From assembly GCF_000801105.2 (NCBI RefSeq), contig NC_079517.1, forward strand, positions 13,082,001-13,146,000: 64,000 nucleotides of DNA. The letters are read 5' to 3'. Made by a program: the position numbers and the translations under genes. The stretch is from Raphanus sativus. Lineage: Eukaryota; Streptophyta; Magnoliopsida; Brassicales; Brassicaceae. Below the pieces are notes generated by a model that had not been told where the DNA came from, did no database searches, and saw nothing but the letters and a program-made list of their open reading frames with translations. Below, piece by piece: positions 11,376 to 24,348 of the stretch (position 1 is its first letter; each line of letters opens with the position of its first letter).

Positions 11376-14300
11376 TCACCAGCACAACTTCTTTATCTGC
11401 TTTTTTCCAACAACAAAAAGACATATTAGCTATTAATTCAAATTTATGGGTGAAAAAACTTGAGAAGTGATTGTAGCATACCCGATGGTACTTCTCATCT
11501 TCTTCACGGTCTATGTAAGCCAAAAGATCATCCTGTCTCATTAAAGCCTCATGTAAAGCCTGAAAGAGAGTATGAAGTTTTTTTTTTTTTTTTTTTTAAT
11601 AAAAGAGTATGAAGTTAATACAGAACAAATACATTTCCTTTTATAACAATCACTGGAAAGAAAAACTAACATGGAACTGAGAGATTCAAATCTTACCTTT
11701 TTTGTAGCAATGAGCTCTGCTTCAAGTGCATCCACACGATAAACAGCTGTATTAAGCAACTCTTCTTTCTCCCTAGGCATCTCATGTCGCTTTGAGTGCA
11801 GTGTTTCCACTTGTTTCTCAAGATCTCCTAGTCTGTTCACAACAGAAGCAACGAGGTTTCTCTCTCCGACAGTTGAATAAACCGGTGAAGGAGGGCGAGA
11901 CTCTCTAGCGATTGGTTCATCAACTGAAGATTCAGACCGGGAATGTTCTTCTTTACTCTGTGGCAGAGCCACCAAAGACATGAGAAACGTAAACAACGTG
12001 GTTAGCCACCTCAAGATATGACTAACCGGTCCTAACTTTCCCAAACCGGGTGTCTCCTTGGGGCCTGCACAAACAACACATTCCATTTCGGTAAAACCTT
12101 TGCATTGATCTAGTTTAGTATTTAGTTTCAACTCTTTTTACCTTCAGGAATCTTTGGCTTCTCATTAGCCATCCAAGCAACATCCACAACTTTGTCCACC
12201 ATTGGTGAGTCATACTCTGATGAATCAGTAGGATATGATCGACCATTGGTCCTAATCTGCAACTAAGTCCAGGCAGTCAAGTAATGCAAACTGTGGTTTC
12301 ACTTAGGTACAGAAAAAAAAAACTCTTACATCTTCACAAACAGGAGTCAATTTGGGAACATGACTCTCCTTGTTTGCTTTTGGAGAAGCTATCTCTTCTA
12401 ATTCAGAGCTTGATTCCGCTGTTGAGGTGTCACTAACTTTAATCTGAGCCAAAGTGGACAATATCTAATCTATTAAAACTGAAGTACAACTAGAAATTAA
12501 CCCTGATTTTTTCTTAATATTTACCAATCATGCCATTGGCCATAAAACACTGACGTTTTGACTAATAATTATACGTGTATTTGGCAGACGATTGTTAAAT
12601 CTATTTTAACTAAACCATTAAACCATTCTCCAGTTTTGTCACAACAAACTTTAAATTATAAAAAATGTCATTCCCTATCATTGTTTCATGACCGAAAGGA
12701 AACCTGTGTTTGGAAATCAATTCTAAATAACAAATTCACACAAACGTTATTGATAAAATATTGCTGATATCGACATATTAGCTATATAATATGTCTATAT
12801 AACATAGTTTTGGTTGTTGTATATTTTGTGTATAACATTGAAACTAAACCAGTTAATTTGTCTTATACAAAACTTATAATTTTTTAATAAATTCATAGGC
12901 ATATCAAACACGATTCTGTGATAGAGTTATGACTATTTTTAGTTACATCTTTAAAATTGTTTGAAAACAAAGATAGTAGAATATATGAGATATGCTTGGA
13001 AATATGAATGGTAGAGATGTGTACTTCCTTTTATTTAAACATTTAGTCATTGTATTTTCAATAAATTAATAACAAATGATAATTGTTTAGAAAAATCAAT
13101 AACATTTTTAATACTTCTTTTTATTTAAATATTTAGCTATTATTTTTACAATAAATTAAACAACATTCTTTCTATATTTCTTTTTATTTACAATTTTGTC
13201 ATTATATTTACAATTCTTTTTATTTACAATTCTTTATGGTGAAAATAAAAACACAAACCGAAATATAAATAGTATATTATATAAAATAATTTATAAAAAC
13301 AGTATTATTAGCTTATTTAATTTAGTCAAATATAAAAATTTCAAGAGTTCAATTTTCAAAAAAAAATATCATAAAACTAATAATAATTCATAGAAAACTA
13401 ATGCAAAAAATTAAAATTTTGAAACAGGCATAAAAGTATGTCAAGAAGAAAAAAAGAAGTAATGAATTATGTTATTAATAAAAATTGGAAATCCATTATA
13501 TCAGTTTTAAAATATACAAAATGGACTAATCTAATTACCTAAAACATTGTTTTGTCTAAATAATCATAAGATAAAATTTAAATTTTATATACATATTTCA
13601 AATCAAAATAATAATTTAAAGTTTATTTATATCAAAAATTGATTTAAAATATGCATATATTCAAAATTTTATTTTTACTAAAATGTTTTCCAATAACTAT
13701 TATTAAAAATGTTTTCAATATATATAAGGAAAATATAAGAAAACTATTAATTTCATATACCAACTTAAATTATGGTTTTTAAATTTCACATTAAACTTTA
13801 AGAATATAACTAGATTTTGACCCGCGCTTTTAAAGTCCGGGTTTATTTTCCTTTATTTTCTTTTTTAAATTGACAAATATTTAGTAAATGTCATATTTTC
13901 ATATATTTATTTTTTTATAAAAGACTTAAGCTTTTTATCTTTCTTTATCGTGTTTTATTTTAAATGAGTATAGGCCTGAGCACAATATCCGGATCCGAAG
14001 AACCAACCCGAAACTGACCCGAAAGTCAGGATCCTGAACCCGATCAGACCCGAGATAAATATCCGAATGAGTTCTAAATTGCTATATCCAAAGGACCGGT
14101 CCCGAACCCAACCCAACCCGAACCGAGAACCGAATGAGTATCCGAAGATATCCGAAATGTGAATATATATCTAAAAATATATTTTATAATTATAATTATA
14201 ATTATAATTATTTTAATATTTTAATTTAATATTATAAGTTAACTATAGTAATTATTTTCAGTATTTCGAGTATTTTTGGATAAAATATGATAGTTTGGAT

Positions 14301-17300
14301 AAAAGTTTACCAAAAAAATCTGTATATAATGGGTATTTTTGGTTACTTTTGAGTAATTTGGATACAAAAATTTGAACCGAATCGGATACTTTGGTTACTT
14401 TGAATATAAATAACCGAACCCGTTTTAGATACTTTGGTTATTTGGTTATTTTTCAGGTTCTTATGCATGAGAACCGAACCTACCCGGATCCGGAAAGACC
14501 CGACTCGAACCCGACCAAAATTTTATAATACCCAAATGAGGTTTAATTTCAAAACCCGAAAACCCGATATCCGAAAGAACCGATCTGTACCCGAATGAGT
14601 ATCCGAACGTCCAGGTCTAATGAGTATTTATGTTTTAGAAAATTAAACTTTATTTTTTAATAAATTAAGTTGGTATAACTCTGATTAATTAATTTTATTA
14701 TGTGGTTAATTTTTTAAATAAAAAAAAGTTATATACTTTTAATAAAGATTTATACTTTTCAATGAAAAAATCAAATTTTTTTATGAACGCTTAAATTATA
14801 TTAAAAAGAAACATAATTATTAAGTGATTAATTTTTGTTCACTATACAAAATATTAAAAATGGTTGAAAAGAAATTATTTGAATTTGGAGAGAAAAAATA
14901 AGAATTGGATCTGATTTCTTAATCGGCCCAGATGGCCTAACCAAGAGAGATCTGATGTGGACAGTGGGCTGGATCCAAAAAAAATGACCCAATATAGATA
15001 TGTTATTAGTATTACTTGATTGCCCTTAATGAAATATGCAATGTTAATAAAGAAAAATGGTATATTTAGTAAAAAAACTAATAGGATCCTGCTTTAATAG
15101 TATAAATATATATGATTATTTATAAGATGGTACATATAAAATACTATTAATTATATGATTATTTATTTGATGGACCAATACAATTAATTATATGATGACA
15201 TATATATGATACATAATAGTGACTAGGGTTGGGTGTTCATGTATCAATTCCGGTTTGTTTCAGATCTATTTGGATTTCGGGTTTCGGGGGTCAATGATTT
15301 CAGCTCCGTTCATATATTTCTAAATTTCAGTTCGAGTTATGACTAGGGCTGGACGTTCAAGTATCCATTCGGGTTTGTTTCGGATCTGTTTGGGTTGGGT
15401 TTCTGGGGTCAAATATTTCAGGCTCATTTAGATATTTCTAAAGTTCAATTCAAATTATATTCAGATCTTTGCGGGTTAAGTTCGGATTCGGATAACCCAT
15501 TTACATTATTTTAAAAAATTCATTATATGTTGAATTTCTTAAAATCTATAAATAAAATAATATATTGCATATAAATCTGGATAACATATGTCAGAATATC
15601 TAAACTTAACATATAAATTGGTTTGGTTTAAACTCTAGATCAAAAATCAATAACTATCTTAAATATTTTTGGTGTTTTGAGTGTACTTCCACTATATTAG
15701 ATATTTATATTTGACTATTTTTATATATTTTCAAGTATTTAAACCAAACTAAAAGTATCATATATATTTTGGATGTTTTATATACATTAAAACTAAAAGT
15801 AATTAATATATATAAGTATATAAATCTTTTTTGGATACATTTTGATATCCAAAATACTTCAGTTCAAATTGGTTATGGTTTCGATTGTCAAAATATCAAA
15901 ATTTTGAATAGTTTGGATATTTAATCAATTTTGGTTCGGATTTGGTGTTATTCTTTCGGATTGTGATCGGTTCGGTTCTTCAGATTTGATTTTTTCCAGT
16001 TTTGATATTGACATAAAAAATAAATAACAATATAATTTTGAAGTACACCCGCACGGGCGTGCGGGTCAAAATCTAGTTGATGTTATGCTAAGAAACTATC
16101 AAATACATGTTTAGCATCCATGTAAAGACCATTACCCCGGAAAAAGATGGCTTATCACACGAGTTCACACGGGAACCGCTGTTTAGAATAGATGCATGTC
16201 TGCAGAGGGTTCCACCACTTTGAACCATCTACAAGTGGGAGGAGGTCAGTTAGTTACATGGCTTATTATAATTTTGTATTAATCTCATTAACTAAACAGG
16301 TAGAAAGAAAAATAAGTTGTGGAAGAAAAGATTTACAGTTAATATCTCAGGGTCTTTCCAGGGACCTTTATCGGATCTCATACAGCCACCTTCATCAGTA
16401 CATGTGCAAGTGCCACCAAGAAAATCTGGCAGCTGACTGAACAAGTTCCAAATATGATTAGGGAGTTAAACCATGTTTTGGAGTCATGAGAACCCAACAA
16501 TAAAAAGGAAAAAAAAAGCCTCAGGGGATGAGAGAATTTATCTACCTTGCATCAATGATCTCAAGTAACTTGTTCTGGTACTTGTTACCAACAACCTAGA
16601 CACATGGATGGCTCATATGAGGTGTGAATATTTGGATAAATATGTAGAAAGGAAGGTAAATTTTACATGGATCTTTGTTACTGTTTTTGGATCGAGAAAT
16701 GATTTCACCGATCCCCAAAGTAGCTTAAAACCAGGTCCAGCATTGATGATGAACATGCGTTGTAGTGTCTGCATATCACATGGTTTTTATTATTAATCAA
16801 AAGCAAAGCCAACCACACACATACATACACACACACACACTTTGTCAAGGAAGAAAATAGCAGCCAGCTCAAACCTCAGGGTAGTTATCGTTATCAATCT
16901 TTTGCAGCTGGATTATGAGATCCCTCGCAGGCTTCGAGAAGTTCTTTAAACCCTGCAAAACATAATTCTATGTAAGAAAGATGCAGACCACTAGTAAACA
17001 CTACACAATAGTCAATGTGTCTAGTAGGTTTGTTTTAAGTACCACGCCTTGAACGTCAAGAATGGTGGTGCTAGAGTCGATGTGTCTCTTAACAGCAATG
17101 CAGCAAGCTGGAAACTTGATACTTATAGTCTTCTCGAACTCTCGAACATGATACCTTATGTATCTCTCCAATGTGGTGACTTGCATGAGTTTTGCCGGGT
17201 CGACTTTTCCTAACCTCTCAATGTAAACAGGTCTTCCTTCTTTGTCAACACCATGATAGCCTTGAGGGTAGTATCTGAGAACCTCATCCACCTCTTCAAA

Positions 17301-18678
17301 CTCAAAATCCTACAAGACAGATAGAGTAAATAACTCTCATTAGACAAAACACACAAAAAAACACGAACACACATATGTTAAAATCATTACCTCGACAATA
17401 GTGTCTGTACCAAACTCTTGTCTCCACTGAATCATGTTAGTCCACATCAGTTTGGTTTTCCCAACATCAAACTTCCTCGCTTTCAGGAATCTGCAATATA
17501 ATCTCATCATCATCTAAAAGTATTACATGATACTGTGGACAAAGAAAAATCAAAATCTTAGATTCGAACCGAAAAATCTGAATTTTGTAGGATGGTATAA
17601 AATATATCCGAACCTGAAAGAATAATCTAAGAAAATTCGAAAATCCAAATTAGTAGCCGAAATAAGTGTCTCAATTTTAGATTTATTTTAATATGGTATC
17701 TAAAATGTCTGATATCCAACCCAAAATGAATTCTAATAAAAATGAATTTTAGATAGAAATAAAATTACCGAAGACGAAATATTGTTATCCAAACCCTACC
17801 AATACATGTATAAAATCCAGGGTTCTAAAAAGCGGTTTAAGCGGTGCTTAGACGCTAGACGTTAAAAAACTGTGGTGATTACTTTTTAACCTTGATTACT
17901 TTTTAAACTGTCTAAATAATTATAATATTATATATAATAATATATAACTTATTATTCATAAATTATAATAATTAATATATTATAATATATATTCTTATAA
18001 AAATAATTTTATCTCATATAAATAATAACTATTACTATTATTTAATATAAAACATTATATATTTAATAATATATTATAATTTATAAACGCCTAAACCTTA
18101 TCTAATAATCTAGGTGTCCGAGCTTTCTCCTTAGCGTCTAGAGCATATGAACAGGGTCTGAGAGAGGTTAAACTCTGAAAACCCAATCCAAAACCGAACA
18201 CTTATGCCTATAGAATGACAAACTAAAGAGAGATGATGACCTCAACATGATGTGGTAATCATCAAGGTTTGGAGGAAGCAGATTGTGAGAGAGGAGTAGA
18301 GTCCTAAACTCATCAACAGCTCGCAGTTCCTCGACGTCGTGAATGTCTTCGATGGTAAGAGAGAAGTTCCGATCAGTGCTTCTCCTCCTACCGCTGCTGC
18401 TGCTTCCTTTCTTCTTGAGCGAGTGTCTCAGTTTGCTCGAAGCTTTTGCTGCTTTCTTCTTAAACGTTCCGATTCTCGTCCTCTTCTCGTCCTCTGAAAC
18501 TTCGAATTCTGATCTCCTTTCTCTTCTCTCATCATTGCTCGAACACCCTTCGAAACCTGAACGATCACAAACTCAAATTTACAATTCATAACCGCGAGAT
18601 CATCGAGGGGATAACCGATATCGATAAAAGATGTATATATTTCTTACAAGGTCTAGCGAAATCGAGAGGGCCTGACAT
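11376..18678 (-). CDS. Sec14-like phosphatidylinositol transfer protein (SFH, Sec14-nodulin type)
   Basis: Fourteen exons on the minus strand: 18678-18648, 18556-18241, 17490-17391, 17309-17043, 16952-16875, 16768-16667, 16595-16546, 16436-16337, 16228-16136, 12443-12330, 12256-12142, 12064-11697, 11559-11482, 11396-11376. The spliced frame is open for 1833 nt (610 residues). Residues about 1-80 are a basic N-terminus ([10 protein letters not shown]). CRAL-TRIO-N and the Sec14 lipid pocket cover about 95-350 ('[20 protein letters not shown]', '[11 protein letters not shown]', '[14 protein letters not shown]'). An acidic/Ser linker follows, then a hydrophobic stretch near 472-490 ('[17 protein letters not shown]'), a coiled coil about 525-600 and the basic end IKKLCW. 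Relatives exchange phosphatidylinositol and phosphatidylcholine at membranes and guide polarised growth. It is probably the counterpart of Arabidopsis AT1G75370. Intron 9 holds a 3.6-kb Helitron, yet all splice borders remain. Splice sites were placed by eye. Confidence 0.93.
11580..11603 (-). mobile_element. Tail-only retroposition footprint in Sec14 intron 12
   Basis: A poly(T) run plus AATAAA-like bases, 24 bp in all, lies between two copies of AGAGTATGAAGTT (11567-11579 and 11604-11616). It looks like a LINE or SINE copy truncated to its poly(A) tail in minus orientation. Confidence 0.7.
13810..15107 (-). mobile_element. Nested Helitron in opposite orientation
   Basis: The reverse complement of a Helitron 3' end (CTAGATTTTGACCCGCGC) lies at 13810. 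A 5'-like start, on the minus strand TATACTATTAAAGCAG, lies near 15107; its leading TC is eroded. The inside has many CCGAACC/GACCCGA-type words (13970-14610). The left end is firm, the right end approximate. Confidence 0.6.
15222..15460 (+). repeat. Local tandem duplication inside Helitron (about 121-bp unit)
   Basis: GACTAGGGTTGGGTGTTCA (15222) recurs as GACTAGGGCTGGACGTTCA (15343), followed by similar sequence in both copies. Confidence 0.65.
16814..16840 (+). repeat. CA microsatellite in Sec14 intron 5
   Basis: Interrupted (CA)n with CATA units between exons 5 and 6 of the Sec14 gene. Confidence 0.75.
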
Positions 18679-18924
18679 GAGGAGACACGAATCCCGAGAA
18701 CTTGGGATTACCGCAGCCGAGAGAGAAGCGATCGGAGCGAAATTGAAAGAGACGTAAGAGGGAGAAGAAGTAAAGTGTTTGGTTTTAATATGATTTAATG
18801 TGTGTTTAATTAAGTCAATATCTTGCGTTACTGTCTTTAATTAGTAAGACATGGTTTAAAGTGTTTCTGGAAACACAACCACCGTCTATGACTTTTTTTT
18901 TTCTTCTTCTTTCTTGTTAAACTA

Positions 18925-18943
18925 CGTCTTTTTTTTGTCAACA
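18925..18943 (-). mobile_element. Possible tail-only LINE footprint
   Basis: On the minus strand this is TGTTGAC followed by a poly(A) run, similar to LINE 3' ends elsewhere in the window. It is flanked by TTGTTAAACTA at 18914-18924 and 18944-18954. Confidence 0.5.
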
Positions 18944-19038
18944 TTGTTAAACTAGTCTTGCTTTGTTTTTGTTTTTGTTTTCAGCTTGAAGATAATATTA
19001 CTAAGATTTTACTAATAACATTTACTAAGATTTACATT

Positions 19039-19040
<2 letters not shown>

Positions 19041-19076
<36 letters not shown>
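19041..19076 (+). repeat. CTA trinucleotide microsatellite
   Basis: Twelve uninterrupted CTA units. Confidence 0.9.
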
Positions 19077-19819
19077 TATTTCTACAAACAAAAGTTAACG
19101 AAATCTAAGACATCATATAAGCTTTGTTTTTTAATAGATGAATTCCAGCGTTAAATGAATAATGTTTAAAATGTTTATTAATTTACAGAAAGCTTTGCGC
19201 CTTAAACTGAATGGAATATGACAAATAATCTACTAAAAGTAGTAAAAAAGAATTAAACAAGTTAATTAACTTTGCCAAATTTTAGTAGATCGATTACTTG
19301 ATGATAGTTTAAAAATAGGTGAAGGTTTTCTATCATAAAAATAAGTTCGTTTGTGGACTTTTAAATTACCTATGTGTCATCCAAACAAATTTGTTTATCT
19401 TCTAAATATATATATGATTCATTGATTTGTTGTCTTTTGAATCTATTGCAAAGAAAATATATATATTTATAATAAACGACTATTCTATTACCCAAATTTG
19501 AAGTGATACGAAGAATAACCAAACCAAAATAAAATAACTAATATAAAAAATTACGGCAAAATTTTTTTTAGAGTTTTATCTAATAATTAGATATTTTATT
19601 TTGGGCTTTTAAGGTATAAAATACTTCGGAAAACATAAAAAAAAAGATATTATTTTGTACAAGTTATCAACACGAATGATAATTTTACATGTATAGAGCA
19701 CATATGTGATTAGTGGTTGTCATTCATTCTTCTCTGTGGAACATACGTTCAGATATTTTTGATTTTTATCCGAACGGATACGGTTTTGTTTTTTCTTTTT
19801 ATTAAAAACTATTTAAATA

Positions 19820-20328
19820 TCTATCTTATTAAAGTAGAAGTACTTTAAGCTTTTGTTTGATAATAGAGATAGGAGTCTTTAAAAAAATTAAATTTTGTTT
19901 GGTAACAAAGATAGTAGAGAATTTTGTCTTTTCCTTATTTAAATGATAGATTTAAGTATTTAATGTCTTTTTCTAATTATATAATAGATTTCTTTAATAT
20001 AATGAATCTTAACCAAAATAAATTTTCTTATAGATTTTTTGTTAACATTAAATATTTTTCAATATTTAATAATAAAAATAATAAAATAAAAATCACACAT
20101 CAAAATCAATTTATATATCATATAAATAAAATATAAAATATTTTATTTATAAATTGTTAGTATAACACTTTTATAATATAAATCCAATTAGTTATAAATA
20201 TTAGATTTTTATATGATACACTGTGATATAATAGACGATTAAAATCACATAATATAGTTATTTAAAGTAATAAATAAAATTTTTGTTTTAAAATTTTATA
20301 TTAATAATTATGTAATACATATTAATTT

Positions 20329-20360
<32 letters not shown>

Positions 20361-20763
20361 TATCATTAGAACAAAGAAAAAAATTGAAGTGAAAGCAAAT
20401 ATTTATACGGCCACCGGGCAAACTATAGAAATAAACAACAATAGCATAAGATTTTTTTTTTAACAAATTTATTTTAATTTCAAATATGTTTATATATTTT
20501 ATTTATTTATAAATTTTTTTATTTTTTATTAATAATGCTAAGATTTTGGAATTGGAAAAAATTATGATCCATCTCTATATTATTTTAATTAGGAATTTAA
20601 AATTTATATCAAAATATTTTTTAAAAATTTTAATTTTTATTATAACTACAAATGTTAATTTTCAATCTAAATTTATGTTTAAATAATACAAATATATCAT
20701 TTATAATAAAAAAACTAAAAACATAAAATAAATACCCGCCCGGTTGGGCGGCTCAAGATCTAG
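19820..20763 (+). mobile_element. Helitron, 944 bp non-autonomous
   Basis: 5' TCTATCTTATTAAAG at 19820. 3' hairpin CCCGCCC-GGTT-GGGCGG, then CTAG at 20760-20763 followed by T. It shares its whole length with the inverted copy at 57175-58122. Contains a CA/TA microsatellite near 20330-20360. Confidence 0.82.
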
Positions 20764-21060
20764 TTGATTGTTAAAAGAACATATTTATTCTGTTTATTTT
20801 TTCAGGTTGTAAATAAAGTGTCGAATACAAAATTGTAAATAAAAACTGAAATACATTCTTTTAAGAAAGACAATTAAAAATGCATAAAAGGTTCTAGTTT
20901 ACAGCCAAAACCAAAGTATATCGTCTTATTTTAGTTTTTAAACACACCTGCAGCTTTGTCGGCAAAGCCATCTCGTTTTTCTTTTGTCCTAACTTTTGTT
21001 AACCATAAAATAATTAGTAACTTTTGTTTCTTGGGTAAAAAACAACGCCGAACCAGAGCA

Positions 21061-21076
21061 GACATCTATTTAAATT
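21061..21076. repeat. Target site duplication, left of LINE
   Basis: GACATCTATTTAAATT, repeated exactly at 24349-24364 on the other side of the LINE. Confidence 0.85.
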
Positions 21077-24000
21077 TTTTTTTTTTATCAACATAAATTT
21101 CATTAGGAAATGGACTTAACGGCCCACTATAATGTTTGCAGAAAGACAAGATTTGGCCAGAATGCCAGCTGACCCATTAAAACGACGAGAAATGAAAACA
21201 AAAGAAGCAAACGAAAAAGATGAGGCAATGATCGAATCCACATCCGTTAATACTCCGAAGAGTTCTACCGGCCGTCGATTCGAGTTTATGGCTGTAACGA
21301 GCCCTTGGGAATCTGATCGGAGCCAGATGTTGTTGAATTGGAGATAGGACGCTTGAAGAAGGGCACATCTCACTGCTAAAGCTTCCGCGAGGAGAGGCGA
21401 TGAAACGTTGTCGCAGAAACAAGATCCTCTGGAGATTTCAGTCCCTCTGTGATCGGTGAAGATCCATGCAAGGCCAGCAGCTTGATGATTCGATTTCCAG
21501 GCAGCATCGGTGTAGCACACTGTGATGTTCGGCGGGGCTTGCGGTGGTGGAGGATGAAAGGGTTTTGGCGGCGATGATTTGTGCAAATTCGATTGAGCAC
21601 CTTCCCATTCTTTACAGGCTGTGATAGCCTTGTTGAGAACCTCCTGTGGCGATGACGATTTCTTTTCGAAGAAGAGTTGGTTCCGAGAGATCCATATTCA
21701 CCAGGCGATCCACGGGAATATGTTGGAGACGATACCTATCGGAGGGAGATTGATCCGCAGTGAAGATGCAGCAAGGTTCTCTTTGAAAGAGACGCTTGTT
21801 TGAGAATCCCACGGGCCTGACCAAGGGGTGAGACTCCATACCTCTGCAGCAAAAGGACAATGAAACAATAAGTGTAAGAGGGTTTCATTCTCTCCACATC
21901 GAAGGCAGGAGATATCCGTTGTGATGTTTCTCCGTTGAAGGTTATCTCTCGTTGGCAGAGCATTTCTAGCACACTTCCAGAGGAAAATTTTGATCTTTGG
22001 GAGTAGAGGTGGCGTCCATATACACTTCTGCCAGTTCCATGTGCTAACAGCATTACCAGAGGTATGATTGTTGCTATTTACGTAGCTAGCCATGAGTTGA
22101 TCTGTCGAATGGTCTTCTAATCGTTTACCTGAATGATAACCTGATTTTGCAGAGTAGATCCCAGTGGGATGTTGCGTCCAAATAAAGGCGTCATGGGCTC
22201 CTAGAGTGCTGGGTTTGATTGAAAAGATCTGTTGAGCGAGTAGAGGTAACGTATGCTCAACCTTCTGCTTATTCCATTCCTTTGTTTCCCTTGATAGAAG
22301 ATCAGCGACAAGGAGATCTTGATCTTCCAATTGAATGGGACCTAATGATTTTACGTCACAGGGAGGATTGATCCATGAATCAGACCAGACTTTGGTGGAT
22401 TCCCCATCCCCAATAACCTTGCCTAAGTGACTAAGCAAGAGATCTCTTCCCCAGAGAATGCCCTTCCAACCATAAGAAGAGGACGGCGCTGGAGAGATCT
22501 TAGTCAGGGGAGCCTTGATACAGTATTTACCTATCAGGACTCGCGCAAGAAGACACTGAGGCTTAGTGATCAACCTCCAAGCTATCTTGGCAAGTAAGGC
22601 TTGGTTGAAGAGCTGCACATCTCTGAAGCCCAGACCTCCCTGGTCTTTTGGCAGAGTCAAGATATCCCACGCAACCCAACTTATTTTATTCTCTCCTTCT
22701 TTAGCATCCCATAGGAACCGTGTGAGAACGGATTGAATTTGGTTACAAAGACTAACAGGGAGACGGAAACAGGTCATAGCGAAGTTGGGGATGGGAGACA
22801 GGACATATTGAAGCATGGTAACTTTCCCTGCAGTAGAGAGGAATCTGGAGCTCCAACTCATGGCCTTCTGCTTCATTCTATCGACAATGGAAGCAAATAG
22901 GTCTTTCTTTTTTCTTCCAAAATGCTCTGGTAACCCCAGGTACTTTCCCACTCCTCCCTCTTTCTCGATTCCTAGTTGTGATTTTACTCTGATTCTGATC
23001 TCTTGTGGTGTTTTCCGGAGAACGAGATGGATGATTTAGAGGAGTTGATCACCTGACCCGATGCTACACCGTACAAGCGCAAGATCTCCAACAGAGCTTC
23101 ACAACTCTTGACATCAGATTTAGTGAAGAACATAGTATCATCAGCGAAAAGTAGGTGATTTATCTTTGGGCAGTTGCGTGCTACTCTTACTCCAGGCAGA
23201 TTACCTATTTCTTGTTCTTTTTTGCAGAGTCCCGAGAGAACCTCTGCACAAAGGATGAAGATATAAGGGGACAGAGGGTCCCCTTGTCGTATGCCTCGCT
23301 GCGGATGGATTTGCCCTGTTGCTTCGTTGTTGAGCAGAACTGAATAGGACACTGTGGAGATGCACTGCATCATCCAACCAATCCAGGTAGGGTGAAAACC
23401 CATACGTTCCAATACTGCTCTGATAAATGACCATTCCAAACGGTCGTAAGCCTTACTAATGTCAGTCTTAACTGCCATTGTACAGTGTTTAGTAGCTCCA
23501 GAAATCTTCAAGAAGTGCAGGACTTCGTGGGTTATCAAGACATTATCAGAGATTGCCCTATCAGGTACGAATGCAGATTGATTCTCAGAAATGACGTCTT
23601 GTAAGATAGGCTTTAGGCGGATAGAGAGTAGTTTAGATATGACTTTGTAATAGACATTGCAAAGGGCAATAGGCCTATAGTCAGCAACCGTCTTAGGGCT
23701 GGAAATCTTAGGGATGAGCCTAATATGGGTTTCATTTATCGCCGATGGTATTGCTCCTGAAATGAAGAAGCTCTGAATCTCTGAAGTGATTGCAGGTCCA
23801 ATGACATCCCAGTTAGACTGGAAAAAGCTAGCTGAGAAGCCATCAGGTCCTGGCGCTTTATCTGGGTGAATAGCAAAGAGCGCCTCCTTGATTTCCTGCA
23901 TCTGTGGAATAGAGATAAGAGTCTCATTCATTGCATCAGAGATACATGGAGTGATGGCTCTCGAGACAACGTCTGCAGCAGGAGGGTTACTAGACGTGAA

Positions 24001-24348
24001 GATACAGCTGAAGTAGGCCAAAATGGTTGAAGCTATCTGTTCATCTTCAAAGGCAGGTACTCCACTATCATCTTCAATCACAGAAATTCTGTTTCGTGCA
24101 CGTCTTCCTTTAGTAGATGCGTGAAAAAAATCCCGTATTTCTGTCTCCTAGGGTCAACCACAGTTGTCGACTACGCTGCTTCCAGAATTCTTCCTCAGCC
24201 TTGTAGGCAATAAGGAACTGTGAATTTAGGAACGAGATTCGAGCTCCATCAGCAGAGGAAGCGGACATGGCAGAATCAAGCTCCTTACGAAGCCGGGAGA
24301 TAGCCTTTTGACTGTTCACGTAGTGGTCTTTGCTCCAACGAGAAATGT
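21077..24348 (-). mobile_element. LINE (non-LTR retrotransposon), 5'-truncated, inactive
   Basis: Minus-strand LINE with a poly(A) tail (T-run at 21077) and a 16-bp target duplication. Only ORF2 from just before the reverse transcriptase remains; the endonuclease is missing. Coding parts: RT about 24319-22984 ('DKAPGPDGF', 'RGIRQGDPLSPYIF', catalytic 'FADD'), thumb/zf-RVT about 22983-21701 ('CLRCGENETLLHLLFHCP'), RNase H about 21697-21116 ('VCYTDAAW', 'LLAEALAV', 'SDSQG'). Lesions: an extra T in a T-run near 24124-24130, a 1-bp deletion near 23000, and an in-frame TGA at 21698-21700. The coding part is unusually GC-rich against its neighbourhood, as expected for a fairly recent insert. Confidence 0.9.

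Larger units (their letters stand above)
12464..16076 (+). mobile_element. Helitron inserted in intron 9 of the Sec14 gene
   Basis: 5' end TCTAATCTATTAAAAC at 12464. 3' end hairpin CCCGCACG/CGTGCGGG then TCAAAAT and CTAG at 16073-16076, inserted between A and T. Removing these 3613 bp leaves an intron of 79 bp (20 + 59), a normal size for this family. No Rep/helicase frame is visible, so it is non-autonomous. It contains another Helitron in the opposite orientation. Confidence 0.82.
18679..19819. other. Upstream region of the Sec14 gene
   Basis: Contains the Sec14 5' leader (pyrimidine/purine-rich near 18700-18780), a T-rich stretch, a small LINE-tail-like insertion at 18925-18943 and a (CTA)n microsatellite at 19041-19076. 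No other gene is seen. Confidence 0.45.

Noticed and set aside
17818..18170. Possible hAT-like repeat in Sec14 intron 2 (CAGGGTTCTAAAAAGCGG start, GTCTAGAGCAT end)
   Set aside because: Wording resembles a common dispersed repeat, but no matching inverted end or target duplication was found.
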